DNA of 46,840 nucleotides from Perlabentimonas gracilis (GCF_011174675.1 NZ_JAANIG010000035.1:1-46840); one strand, 5' to 3'; shown: positions 15,448 through 27,918, counted from the first letter of the stretch. A program made the numbers and translations. The notes: a model not told the origin generated them from the sequence alone.

Positions 15448-16248
15448 ATGAATGCCTTTGAAAAAATTAGCTTACCCACTGTGAAAAATGTTATTGCCGT
15501 TGCCTCTGGTAAAGGTGGAGTTGGTAAATCAACCGTTTCGGCCAATTTGGCCATTGCCCTTGTTAGGCAGGGGTATAATGTTGCGCTGGTAGATGCCGAT
15601 ATCTTTGGCCCATCAATCCCTCGTATGTTCGGTGTTGAGAGTGCCCAGCCTGAGGTATTAAATGATGGCGAAATGGATATGATGTTTCCAATCGAAAAGT
15701 TTGGGGTAAAAATTATGTCCATTGGTTTTTTTGTGAAAACCAATCAGGGCCTAATTTGGCGTGGGCCAATGGCTGCCAACGCCATGACCCAGCTGCTGGA
15801 GAATACTCACTGGGGCGATACGGATTACATGATTATCGATTTCCCTCCGGGAACAAGTGATATTCAGCTAACCACGGTACAAAAGCTCCATATTAGCGGA
15901 TCGATAATTGTAACCACACCGCAGGAAATTGCGCTAAACGATGCCCGCAAGGCAGCTTCGCTATTCAATAATAAGGATTTGAAGGTGCCAATTCTGGGAG
16001 TTGTGGAGAATATGTCATGGTTCACACCAAAACCTCACCCCGAGGAGAAGTACTTTATATTTGGTGAGGGTGGTGGGCAACGTCTAGCCAATGAGCTGGG
16101 TGTGCCTGTGCTTGGCCAAATTCCCCTTATTGCCGAGGTTGGTGAAGCAGCCGACAAGGGCCTAAGCGTTTATAGCCAAAGCGACAAGGTGGCTGTTGAG
16201 GCTTTTGATGGAATAGTGGAGGCAATAATTGAAAAATCGAAAGTCTAA
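15448..16248 (+). CDS. Mrp/NBP35-type ATPase, stand-alone
   Basis: The 266-aa protein has the GKGGVGKST P-loop (21-29), DADIFGPSIPRMFG, and IDFPPGTSDIQLT. These proteins are Fe-S cluster carriers or scaffolds. The CxxC usually following ENM is replaced by TPKPHP, a variant that I recall is common in Bacteroidota. The N-terminal DUF59 domain of housekeeping Bacteroidota Mrp is missing. This is therefore likely a dedicated second Mrp belonging to the operon; Mrp-like proteins are also encoded in ORP loci. Confidence 0.92.
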   Translation: MNAFEKISLPTVKNVIAVASGKGGVGKSTVSANLAIALVRQGYNVALVDADIFGPSIPRMFGVESAQPEVLNDGEMDMMFPIEKFGVKIMSIGFFVKTNQGLIWRGPMAANAMTQLLENTHWGDTDYMIIDFPPGTSDIQLTTVQKLHISGSIIVTTPQEIALNDARKAASLFNNKDLKVPILGVVENMSWFTPKPHPEEKYFIFGEGGGQRLANELGVPVLGQIPLIAEVGEAADKGLSVYSQSDKVAVEAFDGIVEAIIEKSKV

Positions 16249-16266
16249 TCTAAATTATCTATCTGC

Positions 16267-17046
16267 ATGACCATATCAATACTTATTGATAACGCTCCCG
16301 GCGTGAGTACCAAGGCCGAGTTTGGCCTCTCTTACTTCATTGAGCATAATGGAAGACATATACTTTTTGACACAGCCCAAACCGATCTTTTTGTAGCAAA
16401 CGCTACGGCAATGGGTATTGATGTTCAGAAAGCAGATTTCATAGTCCTTAGCCATGGTCATTACGACCATGGCGATGGGCTGAAAAACCTACAGGGAGGC
16501 AACTTGATTTGCCACCCCGGTTGCTTTGTGAAGCGTTTTGGCAAAAATAGCCGGAACTATATTGGCCTAAACCAGAGTAGGGCGGAGGTTGCTATTCGGT
16601 TTAATCTTGTAACATCGGCCAAACCATACGAGTTGTTCGATGGTGCATACTTTCTGGGCGAAATTCCTCGCCTAGCAAGCTTCGAGTCGCAAACCACATC
16701 CTTTTCGTTTGAGGATGGTAGCCCCGATTTTGTGATGGACGATAGCGCCCTGGCGCTAAAAACCGATAATGGCATTTTTGTGGTAACGGGTTGCGGGCAT
16801 TCGGGCATTGTTAATACCCTTGAGTATGCCAAAAAGGTAACGGGTGACAATCGTATCCTTGGCATCATGGGCGGATTCCATCTTAAGCATAACAACTTGC
16901 AAACGCAAGAAACCATTGCTTATCTAAAAAAGAACAACGTGAAGCACGTTATGCCATCGCACTGTACCGCTTTGCCAGCATTGGCAGAGTTTCACAGGGT
17001 ATTTGCTGTAAAAGAGATTAGAACGGGTGATGTATTCTCGTTCTAA
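16267..17046 (+). CDS. MBL-fold metal-dependent hydrolase (COG1237)
   Basis: The 259-aa protein has the metal-binding HGHYDHGDG motif (His63, His65, Asp67, His68), a later CGHSGI and the terminal PSHCTA segment. It belongs to the COG1237 branch of the metallo-beta-lactamase fold, which includes archaeal pterin-cyclophosphate-type enzymes and many uncharacterised proteins from anaerobes. The substrate is unknown. It is the last gene of the 5317-17046 set. Its stop lies two bases from the stop of the converging GH97 gene, with no terminator between. Confidence 0.85.
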   Translation: MTISILIDNAPGVSTKAEFGLSYFIEHNGRHILFDTAQTDLFVANATAMGIDVQKADFIVLSHGHYDHGDGLKNLQGGNLICHPGCFVKRFGKNSRNYIGLNQSRAEVAIRFNLVTSAKPYELFDGAYFLGEIPRLASFESQTTSFSFEDGSPDFVMDDSALALKTDNGIFVVTGCGHSGIVNTLEYAKKVTGDNRILGIMGGFHLKHNNLQTQETIAYLKKNNVKHVMPSHCTALPALAEFHRVFAVKEIRTGDVFSF

Positions 17047-17048
17047 GC

Positions 17049-19013
17049 TTACTCAATATCCTTCTCGATAGCCATTACAAAGCCGCCAAGTGCGGGTATG
17101 GTATGCTCAAAATTCTGGTTGCTGTCCAATTCAAGTGTTTCGGTTTTCAAATCCGAAGCATTATCGCCATTAGTAATTAAAGATGCTTTGTACTTCTGAT
17201 TTTTTAGGAAGGAGAGGGGAAACTTTACCGTTTGCTCTTTTGTTCCGGCCATTCCGCCAATGTACCATTTTTCGCCGTATCGGCGGGCAATAACTATAAC
17301 CTCTCCAATTTTCCCCACAAGTGGAATCGACTCATCCCAAGTAACCGGCACTTTCGATAGGAAGTTCAATGCAATCTCGTCTTGTTCGTATAAGGTAGGC
17401 GAGTCGGCCAGCATTTGAACTCCACCATGGTAAACAATGTACATTGCCAATTGCTGAGCACGGGTGCTCATGGAGTGGGGATTATCCCAAGATTTCTTAA
17501 AGGTTTCAGGGGGCATGTATCGCATCGATCCCGGTGTGTAGTCCATTGACCCCACTATGTTTCGTACAAACGGAATGGTAAGGTTGTGCTCGGGTGTACA
17601 CTTATCGGAGAACTTGTTGTACTCAAGCCCCAACACAGCCTCAATATTTACCACATTTGGAAATGTTCTGTCTATTCCTGTGGGCTTGTACATACCGTGT
17701 AGGTTAAGCAGTAGGTTCCGCTTGGCACACTCCTCGGCAAGCCGATTGATAAAGTCGACCATCCGCTGATCGGTACGATCAAAAAAATCGACCTTCAAAC
17801 CTGCAATCCCCAGTTGTTGAAACATATCGAGATGGGCTGTAAAGTCTTTGTCGATAGTATTCCACATGGCCCATAGGAATATACCAACCCCTTTTTCGTT
17901 AGCATATTGAATTACTTTCTCAACATCCAAATCTTTATTGATTCTGTTGAAGTCCCAAAGCTTCGACCAGCCATCATCGATATTAACATATTCAATACCA
18001 TGCTTTGCCGCAAAATCAATTTTGTACTTGTAGGTTTGGGTGTTAATTCCAGGCTTGAAACTTACTCCCTGAAGATTCCAGTTATGATACCAATCCCAAA
18101 CCACCTTTCCAGGTTTAACCCAGCTAAAATCCATTGTTGGCTCGTTGGCTAATTGATATACTAGGGTGTTGTTAAGAATATCAACATCTGAGTCAGCTAT
18201 CATTATAACCCGCCAGGGAAAATCCCTTTTACCCTCCGATTTTGCAATGAAATCCTCAGTGCTTTTCACAACCATTCTGGAGAGTTGAGGCCATTTTACC
18301 AAACGCCATCTACCCAGTATTTCCTGCTTTTCCTTTTTAGGATACTTTGGGAAAACTCCTGAAAACACCTGTTTGCCTGTTTTCTTTAAGAACATTCCTG
18401 GGTATTCAAACAGGTTCGATTCGGAAATTACCACCACATGCTGTTGAGGGGTGGTGTACATTATTGGCGTGTGCGCCAATTTGTCATTGTCAATCTTACT
18501 CACATCATTGGGTAAGTAGTTTGGCTCAAATGGGGTTAGAAAACTTTTGGTTTCGGGGTAATAGACAGTTGATTCCAAGGGCATGTTGAATTCGGCTGTT
18601 TCGTCGAAAACCATAAGTTCACCATCAATTTCGGTAGTAAATCGCCATGCAGCACCACTATTGTAGGCGCGGAACTGAACCGATACATTCTCTGGATACG
18701 ATAGGGTAATCTGAGAATATTCATCGGTAATACCTGAGGTTATACCCCACAAAGGTTTAATCTCACCCTTACTATTTGTTTGGGTAACTGTAGGCTTTTC
18801 ATTGAAAGTTGCCTCCGTAAACTTATTGGTTTTTAGTGCAATTCTCGAATTCTGGATTATTGTAATATCACTCTTCTGCACGGAGTAAACCAGTCCATTG
18901 TCAATGTTTATTGTAACCACTAGCCTCTCGTTTGGCGAGATAAGTTGATGGCTTTGGGCTGATATTGTTTTTGCAATTAGCAAAATTGCAATTATTACAA
19001 ATGTGTGCTTCAT
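17049..19013 (-). CDS. GH97 glycosidase, probable alpha-galactosidase
   Basis: The 654-aa protein has a signal peptide (cleavage near 20), an N-terminal beta-sandwich, a catalytic barrel from about 290 and a C-terminal beta domain, as in GH97. The segment LKVDFFDR places Asp409 where the retaining Bacteroides enzyme BtGH97b has its nucleophile. Glu464 (GLEYN) lies at the matching offset for its acid/base. The inverting SusB-type enzymes lack this Asp. I therefore predict a retaining alpha-galactosidase, agreeing with the galactose genes around it. It is probably periplasmic or surface-exposed. Confidence 0.9.
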   Translation of the reverse strand: MKHTFVIIAILLIAKTISAQSHQLISPNERLVVTINIDNGLVYSVQKSDITIIQNSRIALKTNKFTEATFNEKPTVTQTNSKGEIKPLWGITSGITDEYSQITLSYPENVSVQFRAYNSGAAWRFTTEIDGELMVFDETAEFNMPLESTVYYPETKSFLTPFEPNYLPNDVSKIDNDKLAHTPIMYTTPQQHVVVISESNLFEYPGMFLKKTGKQVFSGVFPKYPKKEKQEILGRWRLVKWPQLSRMVVKSTEDFIAKSEGKRDFPWRVIMIADSDVDILNNTLVYQLANEPTMDFSWVKPGKVVWDWYHNWNLQGVSFKPGINTQTYKYKIDFAAKHGIEYVNIDDGWSKLWDFNRINKDLDVEKVIQYANEKGVGIFLWAMWNTIDKDFTAHLDMFQQLGIAGLKVDFFDRTDQRMVDFINRLAEECAKRNLLLNLHGMYKPTGIDRTFPNVVNIEAVLGLEYNKFSDKCTPEHNLTIPFVRNIVGSMDYTPGSMRYMPPETFKKSWDNPHSMSTRAQQLAMYIVYHGGVQMLADSPTLYEQDEIALNFLSKVPVTWDESIPLVGKIGEVIVIARRYGEKWYIGGMAGTKEQTVKFPLSFLKNQKYKASLITNGDNASDLKTETLELDSNQNFEHTIPALGGFVMAIEKDIE

Positions 19014-19027
19014 ATTATTCTATTTTT

Positions 19028-19129
19028 TTGAACACTGATAACACCGATTCAAATGATTGACAGTAATTATCATTTTATTTAAATCTAATATCTGCGCGAA
19101 TCTGTTATATCAGTGTTATCAGCGTTCAA
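19028..19129. repeat. Palindromic element between GH97 and lacZ
   Basis: The arms at 19028-19044 and 19113-19129 (TTGAACACTGATAACAC and its complement) match at 16 of 17 positions. GATTC and GAATC lie further inside. The element fills the 122-bp spacer. Similar 'aacgctgataacac' phrases are common between genes in Bacteroidota (from memory). It could reduce read-through from lacZ into the GH97 gene. Confidence 0.65.
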
Positions 19130-19135
19130 TAGGGT

Positions 19136-22306
<3,171 letters not shown>

Positions 22307-22314
22307 TCAATATT

Positions 22315-23616
22315 TTAGAATAAATACCCAATAGCTATGTACATACCCGATGTGCCGTAGTTTTTGTCCATTGCCAGGCCGTAATCGGCTGAAACAACAA
22401 AGTTCTCGTTCATAACCAGCTTTAACCCACCGCCAATGGTGTAGAATAGCTCATTGCTTTCGTCTGCAAAAAAACGATCTTGGATGGCCTGTGGTACGCT
22501 CGATAGGTCAAGATTATAGCCCTGTAAAACGCTACCCGCATCGGCAAAGGCGTTTAAGCCAACGTAAAAGTTTTGTCCAATGGCATTAAATCTAAATGCT
22601 TTCCATCGTAATTCAAAGTTACCTATTGCAGTATGCCTTCCAACTACTCGGTTCATTAACACGCCCCGAACGGTTTTCACACCACCAAAGCCCTCAATAC
22701 AATCCCTTGTGGTTAGGTGTTGGCGACTATAGAATGGTACATCTCCAAAATTTCCCTCGTACCAAAGGCGATATGCAAACGAGAGTTTCTCCTCCACTAG
22801 TGTGAAATATTGGCGATGAGTAAATGCAATTCGAGCAAAGTTGGTAGGATTGCCAAAAAACTTGGGCGCACCACGGAATAGTATTTCAGTCCACATTCCG
22901 CGCATGGGGTTGGTTAGCCTATCGCGCGAGTCGTATGCAACTCCAACTTTAATGCTGTTATCGAAACCTCCATCTTTAACGTTTTGGTCAATCAGACCCC
23001 ATTCCACAAAATGGTCGTACAGCAAATTGGCGTCGGGTAAAATATCATCACCCTCCTTCTTCCTTTTAAGGTGATCAATATCTACTGTTGATATTTGGTA
23101 CCAGCCCAAATCTAAACCAGCTATCCAGTTAAATTTCGAGTCGGCAATCTTATCCTCCACAAGCACATCAACCTTGGTTTGCCCGCGGTCGAGCCTGTAA
23201 AATACCTGCGAAATAAAATCGTCGGCTCCATTAGTTTCAAAATTGGAGTTGTAAATAGTTTGTGCTCCATTAAATCCGTAAAAAGGGTAGGTTCTGTTGC
23301 GGTTGTAGCTAAACCGACCAATAAAATGCTTTTCAGGAATAAGCGAGTACGAATCGAAAAACGCAATGGCATCCATGCTCCCACGTGTGTAGGCCGAGAG
23401 TTGCAGGTAAAGGCTATGGTCGTAATCGGGGAAACGCGAACCATCGCCGTAGTCGAAAAGGTTTACAATTCCGCCATACATTAGCCCAAGGTTCGAGTCG
23501 AATCCCAGGGCAGGTAGTACTCCAAAGTTCCATCCCATTTTTGGCTCATTCTCTTGGGAGAACGCGGTTAAACCTATGGTAAATGCTAAAATAATTAGTA
23601 AGCCTTGCTTTTTCAT
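22315..23616 (-). CDS. Omp85/BamA-type barrel without POTRA
   Basis: The 433-aa protein has a signal peptide (about 1-20) and a beta-barrel of the bacterial surface antigen (Omp85) type. Features are the strand pairs SVALGYDSRD-like (here KVGVAYDSRDRLTNPMRG), ETVRGV-like (FGGVKTVRGVLMNR), and a terminal IAIGYLF. No POTRA repeats precede the barrel, so a classic protein-insertion role is unlikely. As the first gene of the barrel-lacZ-GH97 operon, it might serve saccharide passage across the outer membrane (inference). Confidence 0.8.
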   Translation of the reverse strand: MKKQGLLIILAFTIGLTAFSQENEPKMGWNFGVLPALGFDSNLGLMYGGIVNLFDYGDGSRFPDYDHSLYLQLSAYTRGSMDAIAFFDSYSLIPEKHFIGRFSYNRNRTYPFYGFNGAQTIYNSNFETNGADDFISQVFYRLDRGQTKVDVLVEDKIADSKFNWIAGLDLGWYQISTVDIDHLKRKKEGDDILPDANLLYDHFVEWGLIDQNVKDGGFDNSIKVGVAYDSRDRLTNPMRGMWTEILFRGAPKFFGNPTNFARIAFTHRQYFTLVEEKLSFAYRLWYEGNFGDVPFYSRQHLTTRDCIEGFGGVKTVRGVLMNRVVGRHTAIGNFELRWKAFRFNAIGQNFYVGLNAFADAGSVLQGYNLDLSSVPQAIQDRFFADESNELFYTIGGGLKLVMNENFVVSADYGLAMDKNYGTSGMYIAIGYLF

Positions 23617-23927
23617 TGGGTTATAGTTTAGGTTTTGCTAATTTTTACAAAATACTTTGAAGCTAAAGTATGTAATTTTTTTATAACAGGTATGAACTGG
23701 TAGGTAAAAAATAAATATTTTATGTATTACTTATATGCGCCATTTGTTATTATTACGGATTTTATTGACAAAAAATGTATTCAAAAAATAGATTTTATCT
23801 ATATGTATAGTAGTTTATTATGTTCTACTTTTGATTCTGTTAAAGGGAAAAGATAAATTTTTGGCTTCATATTTCATCTTTCATTAAAAAAATGTAATAT
23901 TGCCAACCGGTACATACTAGTTTAAGC
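23617..23927. promoter_or_regulatory. Divergent control region of galactose locus
   Basis: This 311-bp AT-rich stretch separates the divergent barrel and GntR genes and must hold both promoters. A -7-like TAATATTG occurs at 23895-23902 on the + strand. The nearby AACCGGTACATACTAGTTT block (23906-23924) is a weakly symmetrical candidate GntR site. No ORF or repeat is convincing here. Confidence 0.4.
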
Positions 23928-24932
23928 ATGTCGCAAAAGATTTTAAATATTGATAGGGATTCGCCAGAATCGAAATATAGGCAGATTGTAAACTCTGTTC
24001 TAGATTCAGTAGCAAGTGGAGATCTAAGCGTTGGTGATCAGCTACCAAGCGTGAATGACCTTTGCAAGGCTTGGGGCTATTCGCGCGATACGGTTCTTAA
24101 TGCCTACGCCGAGCTAAAATCCATTGGAGTACTAAAGGCCATTCCGGGCAAGGGTTACTATATTGAATCAACGCAAGCCAACATTACTCACAAGGTTTTA
24201 CTGCTTTTCGATGAGTTAAATCCGTTTAAGGAGGAACTTTACAATTCCTTCCTTACAGCACTAGGCAACGATACTTTTGTAGATATTTATTTTCATCACT
24301 TCAATCGTAAGGTTTTCGATAGCCTGCTAAGCGAGAATAATGGACTCTACACCACTTATGTGGTTATGCCTGCTAAGTTTACTGGAACAGCGGCACTACT
24401 TCAAAGTTTAAAGGGCAGGGTTATTGTACTGGACCAGTTGCCCAATGATTTAGCGGGATTGTTCCCTGCGGTTTATCAAAATTTTGAGAATGATACTTAC
24501 CAGTCGCTGCTATCGGGGAGGGAATTAATATCAAAATACAACAAATTGATAATGGTTTACCCAGGTGGTAAGGAGCCCGAGGGGCAATTTAAGGGCTTTA
24601 TGAGGTTTTCTCAGGAGGAGGGAGTTCCGTTTGAGCTAATTAGCGATTTAAACAATAGGCAGGTGACCAGGGGAGAGTGTTACATTGTGATTTGGGATAG
24701 GGATTTGGTAAAGGTTGTTAAGGCATCGCAAGAGGCAAATATAGAGATTGGTCGCGATGTGGGGATTATATCGTATAACGATACTCCGCTAAAACAGGTT
24801 GTGGCCAATGGGGTTACAACCATATCAACCGATTTTGTTGCCATGGGCAAAACGCTAGCTCAGCTGGTAATGTCTAAAAAACGAAATCAGGTTCAGAATC
24901 CCTCATCGCTAATTGTGAGAGGGTCGTTGTAG
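23928..24932 (+). CDS. GntR-type regulator with sugar-binding domain
   Basis: The 334-aa protein has an N-terminal GntR winged helix (about 10-80; QLPSVNDLCKAWGYSRDTVLNAYAEL and the GKGYYI wing). It is fused to a LacI/periplasmic-binding-protein-like domain (about 85-334). This architecture is common in Bacteroidota beside sugar kinases and transporters. The divergent position next to the barrel-lacZ-GH97 genes, with symporter and galactokinase downstream, indicates a galactose-responsive regulator (inference). It is probably autoregulated through the preceding spacer. Confidence 0.85.
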   Translation: MSQKILNIDRDSPESKYRQIVNSVLDSVASGDLSVGDQLPSVNDLCKAWGYSRDTVLNAYAELKSIGVLKAIPGKGYYIESTQANITHKVLLLFDELNPFKEELYNSFLTALGNDTFVDIYFHHFNRKVFDSLLSENNGLYTTYVVMPAKFTGTAALLQSLKGRVIVLDQLPNDLAGLFPAVYQNFENDTYQSLLSGRELISKYNKLIMVYPGGKEPEGQFKGFMRFSQEEGVPFELISDLNNRQVTRGECYIVIWDRDLVKVVKASQEANIEIGRDVGIISYNDTPLKQVVANGVTTISTDFVAMGKTLAQLVMSKKRNQVQNPSSLIVRGSL

Positions 24933-24988
24933 TGTAAATCATATTTTGTAGCTTTATAAGCATCATATTTTAACTAACAGACAATACT

Positions 24989-26626
24989 ATGGGTTTCTCA
25001 ACTCTCGATTACATCATCTTTGCAGCTTACGCGCTGTTAATTCTATCGGTAGGCCTTTGGGTGTCGCGCAGTAAGAATGGCGAAAAGAAAAGCGCCGAGG
25101 ATTACTTCCTCGCCAGCAAAAGTTTGCCCTTTTGGGCCATTGGTGCATCGCTAATTGCTGCCAATATATCAGCAGAGCAGTTTATCGGTATGTCGGGTTC
25201 TGGTTTTGCCATTGGGCTGGCCATTGCCTCGTACGAGTGGATGGCAGCTCTTACGCTTATAGTGGTAGCTAAGTTTTTCCTACCCATTTTTATTAAGCAA
25301 GGGTTATTTACCATTCCCCAGTTTATCGAGAAGCGTTTCAACACCAATCTAAAAACTATTCTGGCCATATTCTGGGTATCGCTATTCATATTTGTGAATC
25401 TAACATCGGTGCTGTTTTTGGGTGCCAAAGCGCTCGACACCATATTGGGTACAGGCGATGGATCGATGATAATGTACTTTATAATTGGGCTAGCCTGTTT
25501 TGCTGCGGCATACTCCATTTGGGGAGGGCTTTCGGCCGTTGCGTGGACCGATGTAATTCAGGTGGTGCTGTTGGTGGCGGGAGGCTTTATTACAACGCTC
25601 ATTGCGCTGAACCATGTAACCCCCGATGGGGGTATTTTTGCGGGTTTAGATCATATCTACACTACGGCAGGTGATAAGTTTCATATGATTCTTAAGCGCG
25701 ATAACCCGGAGTTTATGAACCTGCCTGGTATTGGTGTTCTCATCGGCGGTATGTGGGTAGCCAATATATACTACTGGGGGTTTAATCAGTACATTATTCA
25801 GCGAGCCTTGGCGGCCAAATCGCTTCGCGAGGCGCAGAAGGGCTTGGCATTTGCTGCTTTCCTAAAGTTATTGCTACCATTATTTGTGGTAATTCCCGGA
25901 ATTATTGCCTTTGTAATGTTTACCCAACCCGAGGGAACAGCCATAATCGATGGCGTAAAAGCCGATTTTCTTCGCCCCGATGGATCGGTTAACTTCGATA
26001 TTTCTTATCCATGGCTAATCAAATCGTTTATCCCAGTTGGGATAAAAGGCTTGGTTGTGGCAGCTTTGTCTGCCGCCATAGTTTCTTCCTTGGCATCAAT
26101 GCTAAACTCTACAGCAACCATTTTTACTATGGATATTTATAAGCCATACATCTCAAAAAAAACAGATGGCTCCGATTTGGTTCCCGTTGGACGTATTGCC
26201 GTTATTGTTTCGTTGGCCATTGCGGTGCTGGTAGCACCAGCTTTGGATACAATGCCCCAGATGTTTCAGTACATTCAGGAGTACACAGGAGTGGTTAGTC
26301 CAGGTATCCTCGCCGTATTCCTCATGGGATTGTTCTGGAAGAAATCCAACAGCAAGGGAGCTATCATTGGAGTTATATCATCTATCCCTGTGGCATTGCT
26401 GCTCAAGTTTTTACCCATCGAAATGCCTTTCCTCGATCAAATGATGTATACCTGCCTAATCACTATGGTGGTTATAATTATGGTAAGCTTGCTAACGGCC
26501 AAAACCGATGAGGATCCAAAGTCAATTCCGTTGCCAAAGGAAACCTTTAAAACGGGGAAGAACTTTAATATTGCAGCCTATGCAATACTACTAATTCTGG
26601 TTGTACTATACACCGTGTTTTGGTAG
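24989..26626 (+). CDS. Sodium/sugar symporter (SSS/SGLT family)
   Basis: The 545-aa protein has about fourteen hydrophobic segments and the SSS family marks: SAEDYFLASKSLPFWAIG after the first helix, SAEQFIGMSG, and NIYYWGFNQYIIQRALAAKS. These resemble vSGLT, the Vibrio Na+/galactose symporter. Clustering with galactokinase and galactosidases makes galactose or glucose the likely substrate. It lies 56 bases after the regulator gene and 61 bases before galK. Confidence 0.92.
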   Translation: MGFSTLDYIIFAAYALLILSVGLWVSRSKNGEKKSAEDYFLASKSLPFWAIGASLIAANISAEQFIGMSGSGFAIGLAIASYEWMAALTLIVVAKFFLPIFIKQGLFTIPQFIEKRFNTNLKTILAIFWVSLFIFVNLTSVLFLGAKALDTILGTGDGSMIMYFIIGLACFAAAYSIWGGLSAVAWTDVIQVVLLVAGGFITTLIALNHVTPDGGIFAGLDHIYTTAGDKFHMILKRDNPEFMNLPGIGVLIGGMWVANIYYWGFNQYIIQRALAAKSLREAQKGLAFAAFLKLLLPLFVVIPGIIAFVMFTQPEGTAIIDGVKADFLRPDGSVNFDISYPWLIKSFIPVGIKGLVVAALSAAIVSSLASMLNSTATIFTMDIYKPYISKKTDGSDLVPVGRIAVIVSLAIAVLVAPALDTMPQMFQYIQEYTGVVSPGILAVFLMGLFWKKSNSKGAIIGVISSIPVALLLKFLPIEMPFLDQMMYTCLITMVVIIMVSLLTAKTDEDPKSIPLPKETFKTGKNFNIAAYAILLILVVLYTVFW

Positions 26627-26687
26627 TGGCAAATTCATATTAGATAAATGCTAGTAAAACGTGTCCATAATCAAAGTTTTAAAGTGA

Positions 26688-27845
26688 ATGATATTAGATA
26701 AAGTAAGGGAATCGTTTGTCGAAAGATTTGGTAAGGATTTTAGGCTATTTTCAGCACCCGGCAGAATTAATATAATTGGCGAGCATACCGATTATAACAA
26801 CGGTTTTGTGCTTCCGGCAGCTATCGATAAGTGTATATACCTAGCTATACAGCCTAATGGGAGCGAGGCTTATAATATTTTTTCGGTTGATTTTCAGCAA
26901 GCCACAACTTTTTCTGTGGCCGATACAGCTGAAGATTTACCTCATTGGGCTAAGTTTCCATTTGGCGTTATACAAGAACTCAAAAATCTTGGCCACTATA
27001 TGGGTGGTTTTAACGCGGTATTCGGTGGCGATATTCCCTCGGGTGCTGGCTTATCGTCCTCGGCTGCTCTCGAGAGTGCTTTTGCATACGCAATCAGAAA
27101 CATTTTTAATTTTGATATTGATAACCTAACTCTGGCTAAAATAGGGCAGAAGGCTGAACACAATTACGTGGGTGTAATGTGCGGTATCATGGATCAGTTC
27201 GCATCCATTTTTGGGAAACAGGGGCACGCCATTCTTCTCGATTGTCGTTCGTTAGAGTACAAGTACTTACCCATTAAAATTGACGATTATGAATTTGTGC
27301 TGGCCGATACCAAGGTGAAGCACAGCCTTGCCTCATCGGAGTATAACCGGCGTAAATGGAATTGCGAGGAGGGGGTTATGATGCTAAGCTCACAAATGCC
27401 CCAGGTTAGGAGTTTACGCGACGTGCGCTCAAAGGATGTTTATCCCTACAAAGGCATTTTGGGAGAGGAAGTTTTTTTGAGGTGTGAGTATGTAACAGAG
27501 GAGATTGAGCGTGTTGTGCAGGCTGCTGATGCCATTGACAATGGTAACTTGCAGCTGCTGGGTGAGTTGATGTACCAGTCGCATGAGGGCTTACGAGCAA
27601 AATACCACGTGAGTTGCGATGAACTAGATGCACTGGTAGAGGCCACAAAAAACATCGAGGGCGTGTTGGGATCAAGGATGATGGGCGGTGGGTTTGGTGG
27701 TTGCACCATTAACCTAGTAAGAAAGGATGAGGTATCTACCTTCAAGGAACTAGTCTCAACGTATTTTACCAATAAGTTTGGGTATGCCCCCGATTTTATT
27801 GAGGTCAATATTGGCGGTGGGGCTAGGGAAGTAGTATTATCCTAA
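26688..27845 (+). CDS. galK: Galactokinase
   Basis: The enzyme phosphorylates alpha-D-galactose at C1. The 385-aa protein has the galactokinase signature PGRINIIGEHTDYNNG (24-39), the GHMP ATP-binding motif IPSGAGLSSSAALE (about 120-133) and the C-terminal MMGGGFGGCTINLV. All family motifs are intact and the length is normal. galT and galE, needed for the next Leloir steps, are not in this window. It is the last gene of the regulator-symporter-kinase unit. Confidence 0.96.
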   Translation: MILDKVRESFVERFGKDFRLFSAPGRINIIGEHTDYNNGFVLPAAIDKCIYLAIQPNGSEAYNIFSVDFQQATTFSVADTAEDLPHWAKFPFGVIQELKNLGHYMGGFNAVFGGDIPSGAGLSSSAALESAFAYAIRNIFNFDIDNLTLAKIGQKAEHNYVGVMCGIMDQFASIFGKQGHAILLDCRSLEYKYLPIKIDDYEFVLADTKVKHSLASSEYNRRKWNCEEGVMMLSSQMPQVRSLRDVRSKDVYPYKGILGEEVFLRCEYVTEEIERVVQAADAIDNGNLQLLGELMYQSHEGLRAKYHVSCDELDALVEATKNIEGVLGSRMMGGGFGGCTINLVRKDEVSTFKELVSTYFTNKFGYAPDFIEVNIGGGAREVVLS

Positions 27846-27895
27846 AGTTACAGGCAAACTCTGACGGAAAAATCGGAGCCGTTCTCAAAAATTTG

Positions 27896-27903
27896 TATCT
27901 TTG
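27896..27903 (+). promoter_or_regulatory. Candidate -7 element (TATCTTTG)
   Basis: TATCTTTG fits TAnnTTTG and ends 15 bases before the ATG at 27919, implying a very short leader. It overlaps the alternative TTG start at 27901, which argues that the ATG is the real start of the antitoxin. Confidence 0.5.
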
Positions 27904-27918
27904 AAAAAAAAGAATAGG

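Noticed and set aside
27901-27918. TTG start for the nucleotidyltransferase antitoxin
   Set aside because: It overlaps the TATCTTTG -7 element; the ATG at 27919 leaves the GS-x10-DxD domain complete.
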